Of a DNA stretch of 64,000 nt, positions 36,836 to 47,629 are shown in pieces; positions within the stretch are counted from its first letter, which is position 1; each line of letters opens with the position of its first letter. The translations under genes were made by a program, and so were the position numbers. Source of the stretch: Verrucomicrobiota bacterium (lineage in GTDB: Bacteria > Verrucomicrobiota > Verrucomicrobiia > Limisphaerales > J093); the NCBI GenBank assembly GCA_027493615.1, contig JAOSKK010000005.1:1-64000 (forward strand), in the 5' to 3' direction. The notes under the pieces were generated by a model, which was given only the letters and a program-made list of their open reading frames with translations, was not told where the DNA came from and did not search any database.

Positions 36836-37856
36836 GGCGGGGCAGGGGGCCACCAATACTGTCGAAGAAGATCTCGGTTGCAGCGCGTCGGCCGCGCAGG
36901 TTCAAGTGAACCAAATCATAAAACAGCTCAGCGTCATGAAGTTCGGGAACACGGTCCAAGCGCACCCACCGCAGCTGTGGGAACTGCCGTTTCGTCCAAA
37001 GCAATAGCTGCTCAAACTCCTTGAGGTCGTCCGGTCCCAATAACTCCGCGACGTAGGGTGGAGAAACCGGTAGGACGACGACTACGGCTGCACCCTGCTG
37101 TTTCGCACGTTGCAGCAGCCGGAACAGGGCTAGGCGCTTCGGCCCCATGTACAAATGGCGGCCTTGAGTTAGGCTGCGCATCGCAGCCAGTCGGCGTACC
37201 AACCTGCCGTGCGGCCAGTCCATGATCGTTGACTCTGGAAGGCCGTCTGCCGCCAAGCGAAGTGGTTCGTGTGCTGTGCTTGGTTTCCTTGCGCCGCGAC
37301 GCAGCATTTCTTCTGCTCTGTCCCGCAACCCGGAAAGAACACCTTGGGAACGGCCAACCGTGGGAAAGGCCTTCCTGACCCACATGCGCGGGTAGCAACT
37401 CAGCACCCGCTTGGCAAGACTCGTTGTCGCCCTACTGTGCCAGAGGTCAGAAACGGTGCGGCACAGCGGCACAATTTCGGCCCGGAAGTCACATAACCAA
37501 GCCTCGTTGAGGTCGTATGCTGAAACACCTACAAATGTGATTGTAGCCTGGGGTGAACGGCCTTGGAGTTGCTCCCATTCCGGAGGCGATGAGCCTGGCA
37601 CCGGCCAACTTTCGATACCGATGTTCCATCTGTTTCCAATGGCTTCCCAATCTAGCCCATCATAGGTGAGAGACGATCCGGCAATCAGGGCTGTTGCCGG
37701 GGAGTTCTTGGGACCATACCACTTGTGACCGCTGGCCGCTTTAGTGTGGATCCCCAGGGATCTGACCAGGAAGTGGCTCCCAAATGATGTCAGCAGTGCC
37801 GCTATCACCACGATCAGCAACAGCTTTCTACCTGCGATCATAAGCCGCGAATCCAT
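36836..37856 (-). CDS. SGNH/AlgX-J-like membrane-anchored hydrolase or acyltransferase
   Basis: About 340 aa. N-terminal anchor RKLLLIVVIAALLTSFGSHF; nucleophile block ATALIAGSSLTYDGLDW (GSS in place of GDS); C-terminal DLVHLN as the Asp-x-x-His pair. This matches the SGNH partners that accompany MBOAT acyltransferases in alginate- and cellulose-type acetylation. The exact 3' end is unclear because the sequenced frame runs on into the MBOAT gene. The second IS lies just upstream (37905) and probably separates the gene from its former promoter or upstream neighbour. Confidence 0.72.
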
Positions 37857-37904
37857 TGGAAATGGGGGCGATCAAAGGCGCAGGAGGCGTCGTCACTATA
37901 ATTA

Positions 37905-39736
37905 GAGCTTGTCCCAGGGGAAGGAGAAACCCGTGGGCATGGCGGCGCTGCGCCAAAGAAAAGCGGGCATAGCAGCCAGAAAAGGCTCCCATGCCCCAAA
38001 TCGGTGCGTTATGCTCTTGTCAGACATACAATGAACCAACGCCCGATGGCCCCGATCCTACCGCTCCAGGGCGAACTGCGTCCAATCCTTCCCACCGTCC
38101 GGGGAACGTGGACTACCAACGCTTCGAGGCCGAACTGCGCAGGATCGATGAACTGTTGCGACTCAGCGGGGTCGAAGCGCTCTTTGTCGAGCGCAGTCTG
38201 GCCGGATGGCTGGCCCGGGACCCGGAGCGGGTGCCCACGACGCACGAGCAGACCAAGTACCAGCGCACCAGTGCCCAGGCGCTGCGCTGCAATGTGCTGC
38301 AGCGCTTGCTGGGCGAGGACTTCCGGGGATGAGCCGCCGGCTGGCCGAGTGCGCCCTCTTTCAATGGTTCTGCGGGGTGGATCGCTTGGAGGAGGTGCGG
38401 GTGCCGAGCAAGAGCCAGTTGGCGCGCTACTTCCAATGGCTGCCCGAAGCGCAGGTGCAAGGTCTGGTGCGCCGGCTGCTGCTGGCGGCGCGGGAGGCCG
38501 ATGCCGGCACGGGGTTCAACCGGCTCTGGCTGGCCAACGAACTGGAACTGGACACGGTGTGGATGGACAGCACGTGTGTGGCCGCAGACATCCACTTCCC
38601 CGTGGACTGGGTGCTGCTGCGGGACGCGACGCGGACGTTGATGAAGGCCACCGGCCTGATCCGGGCGCACGGGCTCAAACGCCGGATGCCGGCCCCGGAG
38701 CAGTTTCTGCGGGCGATGAACCAGCAGTGCATCGCAATGGTGCAGGCGGGCAAACGGGCCGACGCGAAGCGGGCGCGCAAGCGGGTGTTGCGGGAGATGA
38801 AACGCCTGAGCCGAGTGGTGCGACAGCACGCCCGCCGGCATCGGGATCTGCTGGACACGCATTGGCAGGAGACGGATTGGACGCGGGCCCAAGCCGAGCA
38901 GGTGCTCGCGCGGATCGACGGGGTGCTGGCGCAGTTGCCTCGGGCGGTCAAGCAAGCCCATGAGGGGATCATCGGGGAGCGGCCGGTGGCCAACGCGGAC
39001 AAGATCCTGAGCCTCTACGAGGGCGATCTGCACGTGATCGTGCGGGGCAAGGCCGGGGCGGCGGTGGAGTTTGGCAACACGCTCTTCCTGGCCGAGCAGC
39101 GGCAGGGGTTGGTGGTGGACTGGCATCTGTACCAGGCGAGTGCGCCCGCGGACAGCCGGCAGTTGCCGGCGAGCCTGGAACGGCTGCAGTCCTGGCTGCC
39201 GGCGGGCGTGCTCGAAGCGGTGGGGGGGGACCGCGGCTTTGACAGCAAGGCCAACCGGGCGCTCCTGGCGGAGGCGGGGCTCTTCAACGGGCTGTGTCCG
39301 CGCGGGGTGGCGGAACTGCAGCGCCGTCGGCATGGGGCTCGGTTTGGGAAGATCCAGCGCCGGCGGTCGCAGACCGAGGGGCGGATTGGGATTCTGAAGA
39401 ATGACTTTCTGGGGCGGCCGCTGCGGGCCAGGGATATGAGCACCGGGCCCTGGGGGTAGGCTGGAGTGTGCTGGCCCACAATCTCTGGGTGCTGGCGCGG
39501 ATGGAGCGGGTGGCGGCGTCGGCGGAGCAGCAGCGCGAAGCGGCTTAGGCAGTAGTCTGGCTGATGGGAGTGCCAGGCGCGGCGGAGCTGTGTCGTTAGA
39601 AGTCTGGAAACACCCCAACCCATAGGGGTGTCGGGCCGAAAGCGTGCCCGGGCTGTCATGATGGCTTATGCCACGCTCACTCTCCTTCCTTTCCTATCGT
39701 CTCCCATCCGCAAACAGGGACTTTTGGGACAGGCTC
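37905..39736 (+). mobile_element. 1.8-kb DDE insertion sequence with TAATTA target duplication
   Basis: Terminal inverted repeats GAGCTTGTCCCA (37905-37916) and TGGGACAGGCTC (39725-39736), one mismatch, are flanked by TAATTA on both sides (37899-37904, 39737-39742). One transposase gene fills the element on the plus strand, against the operon direction. It separates the GT2 gene (39788) from the SGNH gene (37856), so it may have polar effects. Confidence 0.87.
38108..39548 (+). pseudogene. DDE transposase (IS1182/ISNCY-like), two frameshifts
   Basis: From a GTG at 38108 (VDYQRFEAELRRIDELLRLS) to LLGEDFRG, then a frame change at about 38325 (one G restores FRGMSRRLAECALFQWFCGV). Next comes the core LELDTVWMDSTCVAADIHFP with the first Asp, GLVVDWHLYQASAP, EAVGGDRGFDSKANR with the second Asp, and QTEGRIGILKNDFLG with the Glu. 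A second change near 39435 leads to YEHRALGVGWSVLAHNLWVL, ending at 39548. About 480 aa when repaired. Confidence 0.82.
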
Positions 39737-39787
39737 TAATTAGTCGCCGCTGGGTACAAGATGCGTTCTTCCCTGCCGTCAAGAGAA

Positions 39788-40717
39788 TCAGAAGTCCCGC
39801 CACTTCCACAATTCGACACCGAAAGTCGCGAAAGCCCTGCTAAAATGGTAGGCACCCTTTTCCGCACACTGGATGAACCGGTGCTGCCCCAAGCAGGCGC
39901 ACAACGGCGTGGCCAGAGCGTAGGCCGGTGCGGCAATCATGGACTTCAGTGCCAAGACTGTCCGGCGCGTCCAGTTCATGCCCCTGGCCGCGTAACGCTT
40001 CGCGTTGAAGCCATTGACCATCGCCCGCTTGATCCAATACCGGCGCGTCCAGCGAGCCGGCGGCACAACCTCGTAGACGGGCCCCTCCTGTACGGCCACA
40101 AACCGGCACCCGCGAGCCATGGCCTGACGGAAGAATTCCTGGTCTGTGCCACCTGTCTTGAAACGCGGGTCAAACACCAAACCGTGCCTGTCGAAGACCT
40201 CTCTTTTTAGCAGCACGTTGCCGGTGCGGGTCTGGCTCCAATGCAGCAGCGTGCCGGTGCGCCAGGACGGCAGCTCGCAAAGGCGGGACTTCACTAGCCA
40301 GGCCGGCGGGGTCTGGACGAAGAACGGATGCACCGGCCCGAGGGCGCCGTCCACGGCAAACGTCCGGACTCCCTCGTACATCTTCAGCAGCCAGTCGGGC
40401 GGGGGGAATTCGTCATCATCGATGATGCCAATGTAATTGCCGCGAGCCAGGCGCACGGCATGGTTACGAGCAGCGGGTATGGTGCGTTCCGGCTCGATGG
40501 AATAGGTCACGTCCATCCCCAGGTCGGCAGCCAGGCGCGCGACGGTGTCGCGGGCCCCGCCCTCCGCGTCGTTGTCCACCACCACCACGGAGTACGCGAA
40601 CAACCCGTCGGTCCGTTGGACGGCCAGATTGCGCAGCAACCACTCCAGGAGCTGATTCCTCCGGTAGGTGCAGACACAGACCGAAACGTGTTCAGGAGCG
40701 GTCACGGATGGAATCAT
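39788..40717 (-). CDS. Glycosyltransferase family 2
   Basis: 309 aa, GT-A fold. VSVCVCTYRRNQLLEWLLRN, VVVDNDAEGGARDT, YIGIIDDDEFPPPDWLLKMY (DxD) and FKTGGTDQEFFRQAMARGCR are the standard inverting GT2 blocks. The start overlaps the ligase stop by ATGA. Its 3' side is separated from the SGNH gene by the IS at 37.9-39.7 kb. Confidence 0.9.
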   Translation of the reverse strand: MIPSVTAPEHVSVCVCTYRRNQLLEWLLRNLAVQRTDGLFAYSVVVVDNDAEGGARDTVARLAADLGMDVTYSIEPERTIPAARNHAVRLARGNYIGIIDDDEFPPPDWLLKMYEGVRTFAVDGALGPVHPFFVQTPPAWLVKSRLCELPSWRTGTLLHWSQTRTGNVLLKREVFDRHGLVFDPRFKTGGTDQEFFRQAMARGCRFVAVQEGPVYEVVPPARWTRRYWIKRAMVNGFNAKRYAARGMNWTRRTVLALKSMIAAPAYALATPLCACLGQHRFIQCAEKGAYHFSRAFATFGVELWKWRDF

Positions 40718-42095
40718 CGCGCGGGAGACCCTAAGGCGGAGGCCTCGTTAAAGTTCCCCGCCCACACCTCGCATTGCGACACGCGCCGCGCCGGAACCGC
40801 TAATGACACTAGGATCACCAGAGCCGTCATCTGCTCCGCCAGGGAGTTGAGTGCTGATTCGGTGACGTTGTACACGAGGGCCATCAGCAGGAAGGAGATG
40901 CCCAAGCTCGCCCACTCGTAGTCGTCCCTGAGGGCTGCCTGGAGCTTGTGGGCGCACGCCAGCAGCAGCGCCACGTAGAAGGCAAGTCCCACCGCGCCCA
41001 CCTCCAGCAGAATGTCCAGATACCCGTTGTGCCCGTGACTCATCTGGTAGAAATCACGCCGCGCGGTCGTCCAAAAGCTGCCGAAGCCCACACCTAGAAA
41101 CGGCTGGTTCTTGACCACCGGCACCAGTGCTTCCCAGGTCTCGGTGCGGCCGGTCAGAGTCTCATTCCGGCCAAAGCCGGAACTGAAACCGGCGACGTTC
41201 GCTCCCCCCAGAAAGGGGGCCGCGACCCCGAAACCAATCAGAAACACAATGAGCGCGGACAAGCCCGCGCCTGAGAGCAGGCGCTCGTGTCGCCGCAACC
41301 AGACCAAAGCCAGAAAGGTCATGATGCCCACGGCAAATGTGCCGATGGACGTGGCGGAGTAGGCCCCTTCCGCTCCGCGGAGCAGGTGGAGCGTCATAAG
41401 CAGGATGGCGACATCCGCGAAGGTCTGGTACCCTTCGCCGACCGGGCCCCCGGCCTCGCCAACGGCGGTAAAGTGTCCACAACAGGAAGAAGGCGCCAAC
41501 GAGGCACAGACGACCAAGCGTGTTCTTATGCACCGTGGCGCCAATCCACATCTGTAGCCCCGACCATTGCCCGTATTCCACCCCCGAGCGCGGGGTAGTA
41601 CTTAATAAGGAGGATCGAGAAGGGAATCAGAATGTAGATCGAGCGCCGCAGGAGGCTCTCCAGGGCCAGCCGCGGATTCGGCTCCGAGAGAATGAGCAGG
41701 GCCATGATCACAACCAACGCCTGGCGAACCCACCGCTTGATCGCAATGAAAGTGATGTCCGACCAAAGCGTGCTCAGGAGCATGAAGACGAGGAGGGCGA
41801 CCAACCATTGGTTCTGGCGCAGCGCATCGACGGCGTCGAAGTGCCGCCGCGCCAAGACCATTACTCCCGCCACTCCCAAGCCGGAAAGCACCACGCGATC
41901 CAGCGAACTGCCCGACTCCGCGTCGCCTCCAATGCCGAACCAGATACCGAGGGGCTTGCTTGCGATCAGCAGCATCCACAGCGTAGGAATCCAGACAGCG
42001 CCAGTCACCCCCGCGTCCGCAGCCTGTCGCCGCTCGATCCGGAGCAGAAACAGGACAAAGGACGTGCAGAGAAGCAGGGCTAGCGGAGGAGGCAT
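40714..42095 (-). CDS. O-antigen ligase/polymerase-like membrane protein (two frameshifts)
   Basis: About 460 aa with 10 or more membrane helices. MPPPLALLLCTSFVLFLLRI, LVALLVFMLLSTLWSDITFI, then the ligase loop YYPALG joined, after removing one base from the C5 run 41581-41585, to VEYGQWSGLQMWIGATVHKN (the family THK motif). A second shift near 41470 leads to FLGVGFGSFWTTARRD and SHGHNGYLDILLEVGAVGLA, the conserved periplasmic His/Asn loop. Polymerises or ligates lipid-linked glycan units. The stop overlaps the GT2 start. Confidence 0.82.
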
Positions 42096-42155
42096 GAACT
42101 GGGACTCGAAGTTTGAAATCCGATGGCCGAGGTCCAAGGCCAATCGGAAACAGCG

Positions 42156-44308
42156 TCAGCAGGACGCAACCACCTGGGGCAGACCTGTACGCAAGGAATC
42201 GAGGACGGCAAACGTGGCGGCCGTCGTCTGGGCAAGGGAGGCGACCGGAATTGGCGCCGGCGAGCCTCGGAGGACCGACTGCAGGAAGGCCGCGACCTCT
42301 TCTTGATGGCCTTTGCCGGGCAGCTTGAGTTTCCGACACGTCCCGTCCGCGTAATGCTCGCCCGTGCGGAAATCGTCAATGACGAAGCTCTGGCCCCCGC
42401 CGAAGATCTCGACGCGCTCCTTGGCCAGCAGCCTGTCGCCGCAGGCGAGGTAGGCAACTTGTCCCACAGCTCCGTTGGCAAACCGCAGGGTGATCGCCAC
42501 GTTGTCCGCATCCGGCATCCGGACGTTTCCGGCTGTGCCACACTGGGCGAACACACTTACCGGGGCCGAGGCGGTGAGGAACTGCATCAGGTCCACAAAG
42601 TGACAGACCTCGCCCAGAATGCGCCCGCCCCCTGCTCCGTCTGCGTCCAGTGATCCGGAGGCAGATACCCGGCGTTAACCCGATAGACCATCAGCAGCGG
42701 CCCCCCAGCGGTTGAAAGACCTCGAAGGCCCGGCGTGCCAGCGGGGAGAAGCGGCGGTTAAAGCCGACCATCAGGCGGCAACCGCTATCGCGTTGGGCGG
42801 CCTCCACCACGCGAGCGAACTCGTCCTCGCGAATGGCCAGCGGCTTTTCCACGAAGACGTGCTTGCCGGCCTCCAACGCGGCTACGGCCAACTGCGCGTG
42901 GGTGTCGTGCCGCGTGGCGATGAACACCGTATTGATCGCCGGGTTTTCCAACACGTCGCGCGGTTCGGTGGAATAGGAGCGGAACTTGAACTTCTCGCCC
43001 ACGCTCTTGGCAGTGATCCCGCGGGACGTCACCACCGCGACCAAGTCGCCCTGGTCGCGCACGAAGGGGATCAGGAACTTTTGCGCGAAACTGCCGGCAC
43101 CGACAAAGCCGATGCCGACAGAGGGGGAAGGTGCGGCGCCGGAGACCGGCGGAGGAGTGGACGGACGCGGAGTTTGGCTCCCTGGGTACTTCAGCAGTAT
43201 CGCGATGTGCCGCTCCGGGGTCTTTCCCGTCACCAGATCATAGGCCCGCTCCGCTTCTTCGATCCCAAAGACATGGGTGATCAACGGCTGTACATCCACC
43301 GTGCGGTTCTCGAGCAACTTAACAAAGGCCGCCATGTTCCGGTTCTCGGTCCAGCGGACGTAACCGTAGGGATAGTCCTGACCGCCTTCTTCGTACGTGT
43401 GGTCGTAGCGGCCCGGCCCGTAGGAGCAGGAGATCTTCAGCTCTAGCTCCTTCTTGTAGAAATGCGGCTCCCGCGGGATGTTCATGGGGACCGCCCCGAC
43501 AATCACGAGGACGCCCTTTTGGCGCAGGCTCGCGGTGGCCAGTTCAACCGGGTCAGAAGACTGCGTGGCGGCCGTGATGATCACCGCGTCAAAACCGTGT
43601 CCGCCGGTGAAGGCATCAAACGCAACAGCGAGTCCCGGGTCTTCACGCAACCGGGCGGTTTGACACCCCCGAGTTCAGCGCGAGCTGCACCATGCTCTCC
43701 GCTGTATCCACGCCGAATACCTGGCAGCCGTTGGCGCGGAGGAGTTGGACGGTGATCTGCCCCAGCAACCCGAGGCCGATGACGCATACCAGCTCGCCCA
43801 GGCGTGGAGCTGCCTGCCGGACACCCTGCAGCGCAATCGCACCCAAGGTGGTGAACGCGGCGGCGTCGAGGCCGACTGCTTCTGGCACCTTCACCACCAG
43901 ATTCTGTGGCACAGACACGATGCCCGCGTGCGAGGCGTAGCCGCCGCCGCCGCAGGCGACGCGGTCGCCGCGCTTGAACGCCCCACGCGTGTCCAGCGAG
44001 GCCAACACTTCGCCGGCCGAGCTGTAGCCCAGTTCCTTGAGGGTTTCGAGCTTGGTACGCACCCGCTTCAGTGTTTCGGTCAAGCCCTCTTTCTTCAGCG
44101 TGTCCAACACCTGCCGGACAAGGTCGGGCCGTTGACGGGCCTTGCCAAGCATCGAGGCCTGGGCCGTGGACACGGTCGAGCGCTCGGTGCCCGCGCTGAT
44201 GAGCGAAAAGTGGTTGCGGACCAAGACGAATCCCGACGGCAACGCCGGGGACGGCACTTCCGGGACGGAGAGTTCGCCAGTCTTGTAGTTCTGAACCACC
44301 TGTTTCAT
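42156..44308 (-). CDS. Bi-domain oxidoreductase: zinc-type alcohol dehydrogenase plus Gfo/Idh/MocA (three frame breaks)
   Basis: About 715 aa. Residues 1-360 are MDR-type: MKQVVQNYKTGELSVPEVPS, LVRNHFSLISAGTERSTVS, ELGYSSAGEVLASL, CVIGLGLLGQITVQLLRANG. Residues from about 380 are Gfo/Idh/MocA: VGIGFVGAGSFAQKFLIPFV, HVFVEKPLAIREDEF and FNRRFSPLARRAFE. Breaks lie near 43660, at C6 42701-42706 (one base restores PLGGPLLMVYRVNA) and at C5 42628-42632 (restores GGGRILGEVCHFVDLMQFL). Such two-domain enzymes occur in polysaccharide clusters; the reaction is not established, probably a linked redox change on a nucleotide sugar or glycan. Confidence 0.8.
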
Positions 44309-44325
44309 GTGCGATGCTGTCTACG

Positions 44326-45338
44326 TCAGGAGCGTTGGCTGGTGCCCAGGGACACGTCCCCACGACGTTTCGCCAATCGGCGGCGCTCCTGATCCACGAT
44401 GTCGCCGCCCCGCAGAAAGCGCACCCCCAAATGGTAAAAGGCGGCTTTGAGAGGCCGCAGGGAAGATTTCCACATGTAACCCTTGAGCAGCTCACCGCCA
44501 AAACGCTCTTTGTACATCACCAGACCCGCGGCTTTCGAGCCAGGGTCGGGATCTACTCTGGCGCCGCAGAAATCGTAGCTTTGCGTGCCCATGGCATGGA
44601 AGTAGCGAATGACTTCCCACTGGAGCAAGTTGCTTGCTCCGGTGACCGGGGACGGCGCCGTGCCGCCGTAGGCGTAGTAGGCCCGGTACCGGCTGAATGG
44701 GATCACAGCGCAGCCCTGTAAATCCCCGCCCCGCAAAGCCGCGAACACCCGCACGTATTCGCCCAGTCCCCGGATCATGCGATGGAAGGCCTTCTCGTCC
44801 ATGAAGGGCATGGCCGAGCGGCGAAAGGTATCCGCGATGAGTTCATGAGCAGCTGGGGCGTGCTCCAAGCCGGAAACCACGCGCACGCCTTTCTTTCGGC
44901 GCTGCGGATGACGTTCCGGTGCTTCGAATGGACGCCACTCCACAGTTGCTCCAGGGGTTGGGTCAGGCCGAGCACATAGGACCCATACGGCACGGCCCGC
45001 GCCCCCTCGGGATAGGTCCGGAACAGCGTGTTTGTGCTGGCGGGGATGACTACATCCGCGCCGCGGGATTTGAACCAACCCAAACACGCGGTCAGAAACG
45101 CCTGTTCCTCGCAGTCCTCGGCCGCGCCGGGTTGCGTCAAGATCGTCTCCACCCGGAAGCGGACCATGCGGACGCCGTGTTGGCGGACGATCGTGTAGGG
45201 TAGGATGAACCGGAGTTCGCCCCGCCCGTCGCGCCCTCCCAGCCAGCCGAACTCGTCGCTCACCGCTGCCAAGAAACCCGCAGATGCGTAAATGGAGACG
45301 TGCGGCTGCCATTCAAACTCTAACGGGGACACGATCAT
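44326..45338 (-). CDS. FemAB/GNAT-like aminoacyl- or acyltransferase (one frameshift)
   Basis: About 338 aa. MIVSPLEFEWQPHVSIYASA, GADVVIPASTNTLFRTYPEG, LEQLWSGVHSKHRNVIRSAE, then one added base in AAA near 44892 gives RKGVRVVSGLEHAPAAHELI, followed by YAYGGTAPSPVTGASNLLQW, YDFCGARVDPDPGSKAAGLV and YKERFGGELLKGYMW. These are the paired-GNAT blocks of FemAB-like proteins found in EPS clusters. The start overlaps the aminotransferase stop (ATGA). Confidence 0.8.
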
Positions 45339-46564
45339 GAAGCGTTGGCGGAGGCAACACGCGAGCCCGCGTCCAGCTTCTCGGCACAGCGGGAGCGGCG
45401 AATCTCTTCCCACAGTTCGTTGGTTGCCGCCACGATACGGCGGAGGTCTTTGACACGGAGCGCGTGATACGTCGGAAGCACCAACACGGTGCGGGAGAGG
45501 CGCTCGCTCTCGGGGCAGTCCCCCGCGTATCCGTACCTCTCCCGCGCCACGCCCACCACATCGTCGAGGTAACGCATCGTATCCACGCCCTTCGCCCGCA
45601 GCCTGTCCGCCAACCGATCCCGCTCAGCAGAACTAGCAAGCCTGACGGGGAACAGGTACCGGTTTGCGAAAGTCCCCGCCCGCTCCTGGCGGAGCATGGT
45701 TCGATCCACAGTCAGACTATTCTCGAGATAATCGGCATAGGCGCGCTGCGTTTGGATGGCCGCTTCCAGGCCTCGCACACGCCGGCGCGCTACCGTCAAG
45801 TCGCCCGGGAAGATCGGATCGGGTCGGATCGCCGTACAGTCCCCACGGAGTTCCCGTGCGCCGGCCGTTTCCCACAAGCGATATCCAAACCAGCCATAGG
45901 CGGGGCGGCTGCGCAACACCGACTTGAGAAACTGCGCCAGGGTGTGGCGCGCTGCCGCAACGCGCGACGGGCGCGGTTGCGACCCAATGACTTCCCGCAA
46001 ACGCGCCCGCAACGCAGTATCCTTCGTAAACAGGGCCCCGCCCCAGCCGGCTGAGAGATACTTACCCGAACGAAAGCTGAAGAAGGCTACCGTCCCCATG
46101 TGGCCCGCGGGCTGCGTCCCCAAACGGCTGCCCAGGGCTTGGGCGCAATCCTCAATGATAGGCCGTTGACCACTCAGCCGCCGGATGGCCGGCACGTCGC
46201 AAAGATTGCCAAACATGTGAACGGCCAGCACGGCGTCCAAGTGGTACACCTTCGCAGCTAGGTCCTGCGGGCAGAGGCAAAAACTCTCCGGATCAACGTC
46301 CACGAAAACCGGGCGGCACCCCGCGGAGCGAATCGCCTGAAAGACCACCGGGCAGCAGAATAGCGGCACACCGACGCGCGCCTCGCGGGGCAAACCTAAG
46401 GCCCGCAGCGCGGCGACCAAGGCTGCTCTCCCCGATTGGGCCGGCACGCATCCGCCAACACCCGAGAGCTCGACGACCGTGTCGCCAGATTCCCTTTGCC
46501 AGTCCGCGAACAGGGCGACAAACAAATCGCTCCAACGGTGTTCCCAGTAGTCGCGGGGGATCAA
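45335..46564 (-). CDS. DegT/DnrJ/EryC1/StrS aminotransferase
   Basis: 409 aa, PLP enzyme making amino sugars. VPAQSGRAALVAALRALGLP, VFVDVDPESFCLC, IIEDCAQALGSRLG and VAFFSFRSGKYLSAGWGGAL carry the conserved Asp and the S-x3-K lysine (K in SGKYLSAG) of the family. Overlaps both neighbours by ATGA, giving a tightly coupled deacetylase, aminotransferase, FemAB set. Intact. Confidence 0.9.
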   Translation of the reverse strand: MIPRDYWEHRWSDLFVALFADWQRESGDTVVELSGVGGCVPAQSGRAALVAALRALGLPREARVGVPLFCCPVVFQAIRSAGCRPVFVDVDPESFCLCPQDLAAKVYHLDAVLAVHMFGNLCDVPAIRRLSGQRPIIEDCAQALGSRLGTQPAGHMGTVAFFSFRSGKYLSAGWGGALFTKDTALRARLREVIGSQPRPSRVAAARHTLAQFLKSVLRSRPAYGWFGYRLWETAGARELRGDCTAIRPDPIFPGDLTVARRRVRGLEAAIQTQRAYADYLENSLTVDRTMLRQERAGTFANRYLFPVRLASSAERDRLADRLRAKGVDTMRYLDDVVGVARERYGYAGDCPESERLSRTVLVLPTYHALRVKDLRRIVAATNELWEEIRRSRCAEKLDAGSRVASANAS

Positions 46565-47625
46565 GATGAAGCCATCGCAGGGGCAGCGCGGCTTGCGCCA
46601 TCGGTTTCGGGATGGGGAGGGGTGGCTCGGAAGAGCGGAAAGTGGTCCCTGGTGAGCGCCCCAAGTGTGATAACGGAGATCGAGCGTTTCCGGAGCCAGT
46701 CCAGAAACGTCGTGATGGTGTCAAAGTCGACCAAGTCCTTGGAGTGCCCGATCGAGACAACCGGCTTGAAAACTTCGGGGGTGCGGCGGTCCTCCTGTCG
46801 GACCAAATCCACCATGCGTGCGAGCTCCGGGAGCGTCATGCGGCAAAAATCCAGCTTCTGCGGGTAGCGGAAGCGCAGGAAATCCAACCATCGTCGCGGC
46901 AGGGGTGCGCCATTGGCCGCTTCAGGCATCTTGCGTTGAATCCTCAACCGCTTACGACCCAGCATCCTCCAGAACGGCACCATCTCCGTGTAAATCGGGA
47001 TTTCCCACAGCGGGCCGCCGTTGTCCGGCACGTTCACGTCTGAGGAGAACCGCCAATCAGAGCCGTTCCGCAGGGCGGGGCGGTAGTCCAATCCCAACGC
47101 CCGGGTACGACCGCCTTTGAAGACTGAAGAATCCACGCGAATCCCATGGCGCGAGAGGACCCGCGCCATGTTTTGGGTTGGCTGCATGAGCCACAACCCG
47201 CCACGATACGAGTGCGGTGTGTAGAGGGGGTCCGCTAGTGCGCAGCGGAGATAACTGACGGCGCCGGCAACCACCTCCTCAATGCGCGCTGCGGGCAGGG
47301 CGCAGAGATTCCGCTCGGTCCAGTCCAGATGCCATGTCCCTTTCTCGTAATGCGCGTTGGCCCACCACGGATGCAGGTGCAAGGCGATTTCGTGCCCGGC
47401 AGCACGGAGAGACCGCAGTTGCTGTTCGATTGCGGAAATGGCGGGATCGGATTGCGTTTCCTTGATCTTGGCGAGCTCAATCGCCTCGGCGAACACCACG
47501 AGGGGAACCGCGAATTCCTTGAAGATCTCAGCCAGACGGCGCGTCGGTTCGAGGGCAAGTTCCTCCAACGAACCCTGGCCGTTGCCGTAGATCTCGTAGT
47601 CCAGAGTGAAGATGACGGAGATCAT
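46561..47625 (-). CDS. Polysaccharide deacetylase-family protein
   Basis: 354 aa, NodB-like fold: MISVIFTLDYEIYGNGQGSL (Asp-Tyr-Glu), GHEIALHLHPWWANAHYEKG (H-x-H-P metal site), TPHSYRGGLWLM and FKPVVSIGHSKDL. Likely deacetylates an N-acetyl sugar or lipid-linked precursor. First of the ATGA-coupled trio with the aminotransferase and FemAB-like genes. Confidence 0.83.
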   Translation of the reverse strand: MISVIFTLDYEIYGNGQGSLEELALEPTRRLAEIFKEFAVPLVVFAEAIELAKIKETQSDPAISAIEQQLRSLRAAGHEIALHLHPWWANAHYEKGTWHLDWTERNLCALPAARIEEVVAGAVSYLRCALADPLYTPHSYRGGLWLMQPTQNMARVLSRHGIRVDSSVFKGGRTRALGLDYRPALRNGSDWRFSSDVNVPDNGGPLWEIPIYTEMVPFWRMLGRKRLRIQRKMPEAANGAPLPRRWLDFLRFRYPQKLDFCRMTLPELARMVDLVRQEDRRTPEVFKPVVSIGHSKDLVDFDTITTFLDWLRKRSISVITLGALTRDHFPLFRATPPHPETDGASRAAPAMASS

Positions 47626-47629
47626 TCCT

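Noticed and set aside
35415..37856. Genuine single SGNH-MBOAT fusion protein
   Set aside because: The standard MBOAT start is present one frame away and a single base in A5 36801-36805 reconciles both; treated as two genes.
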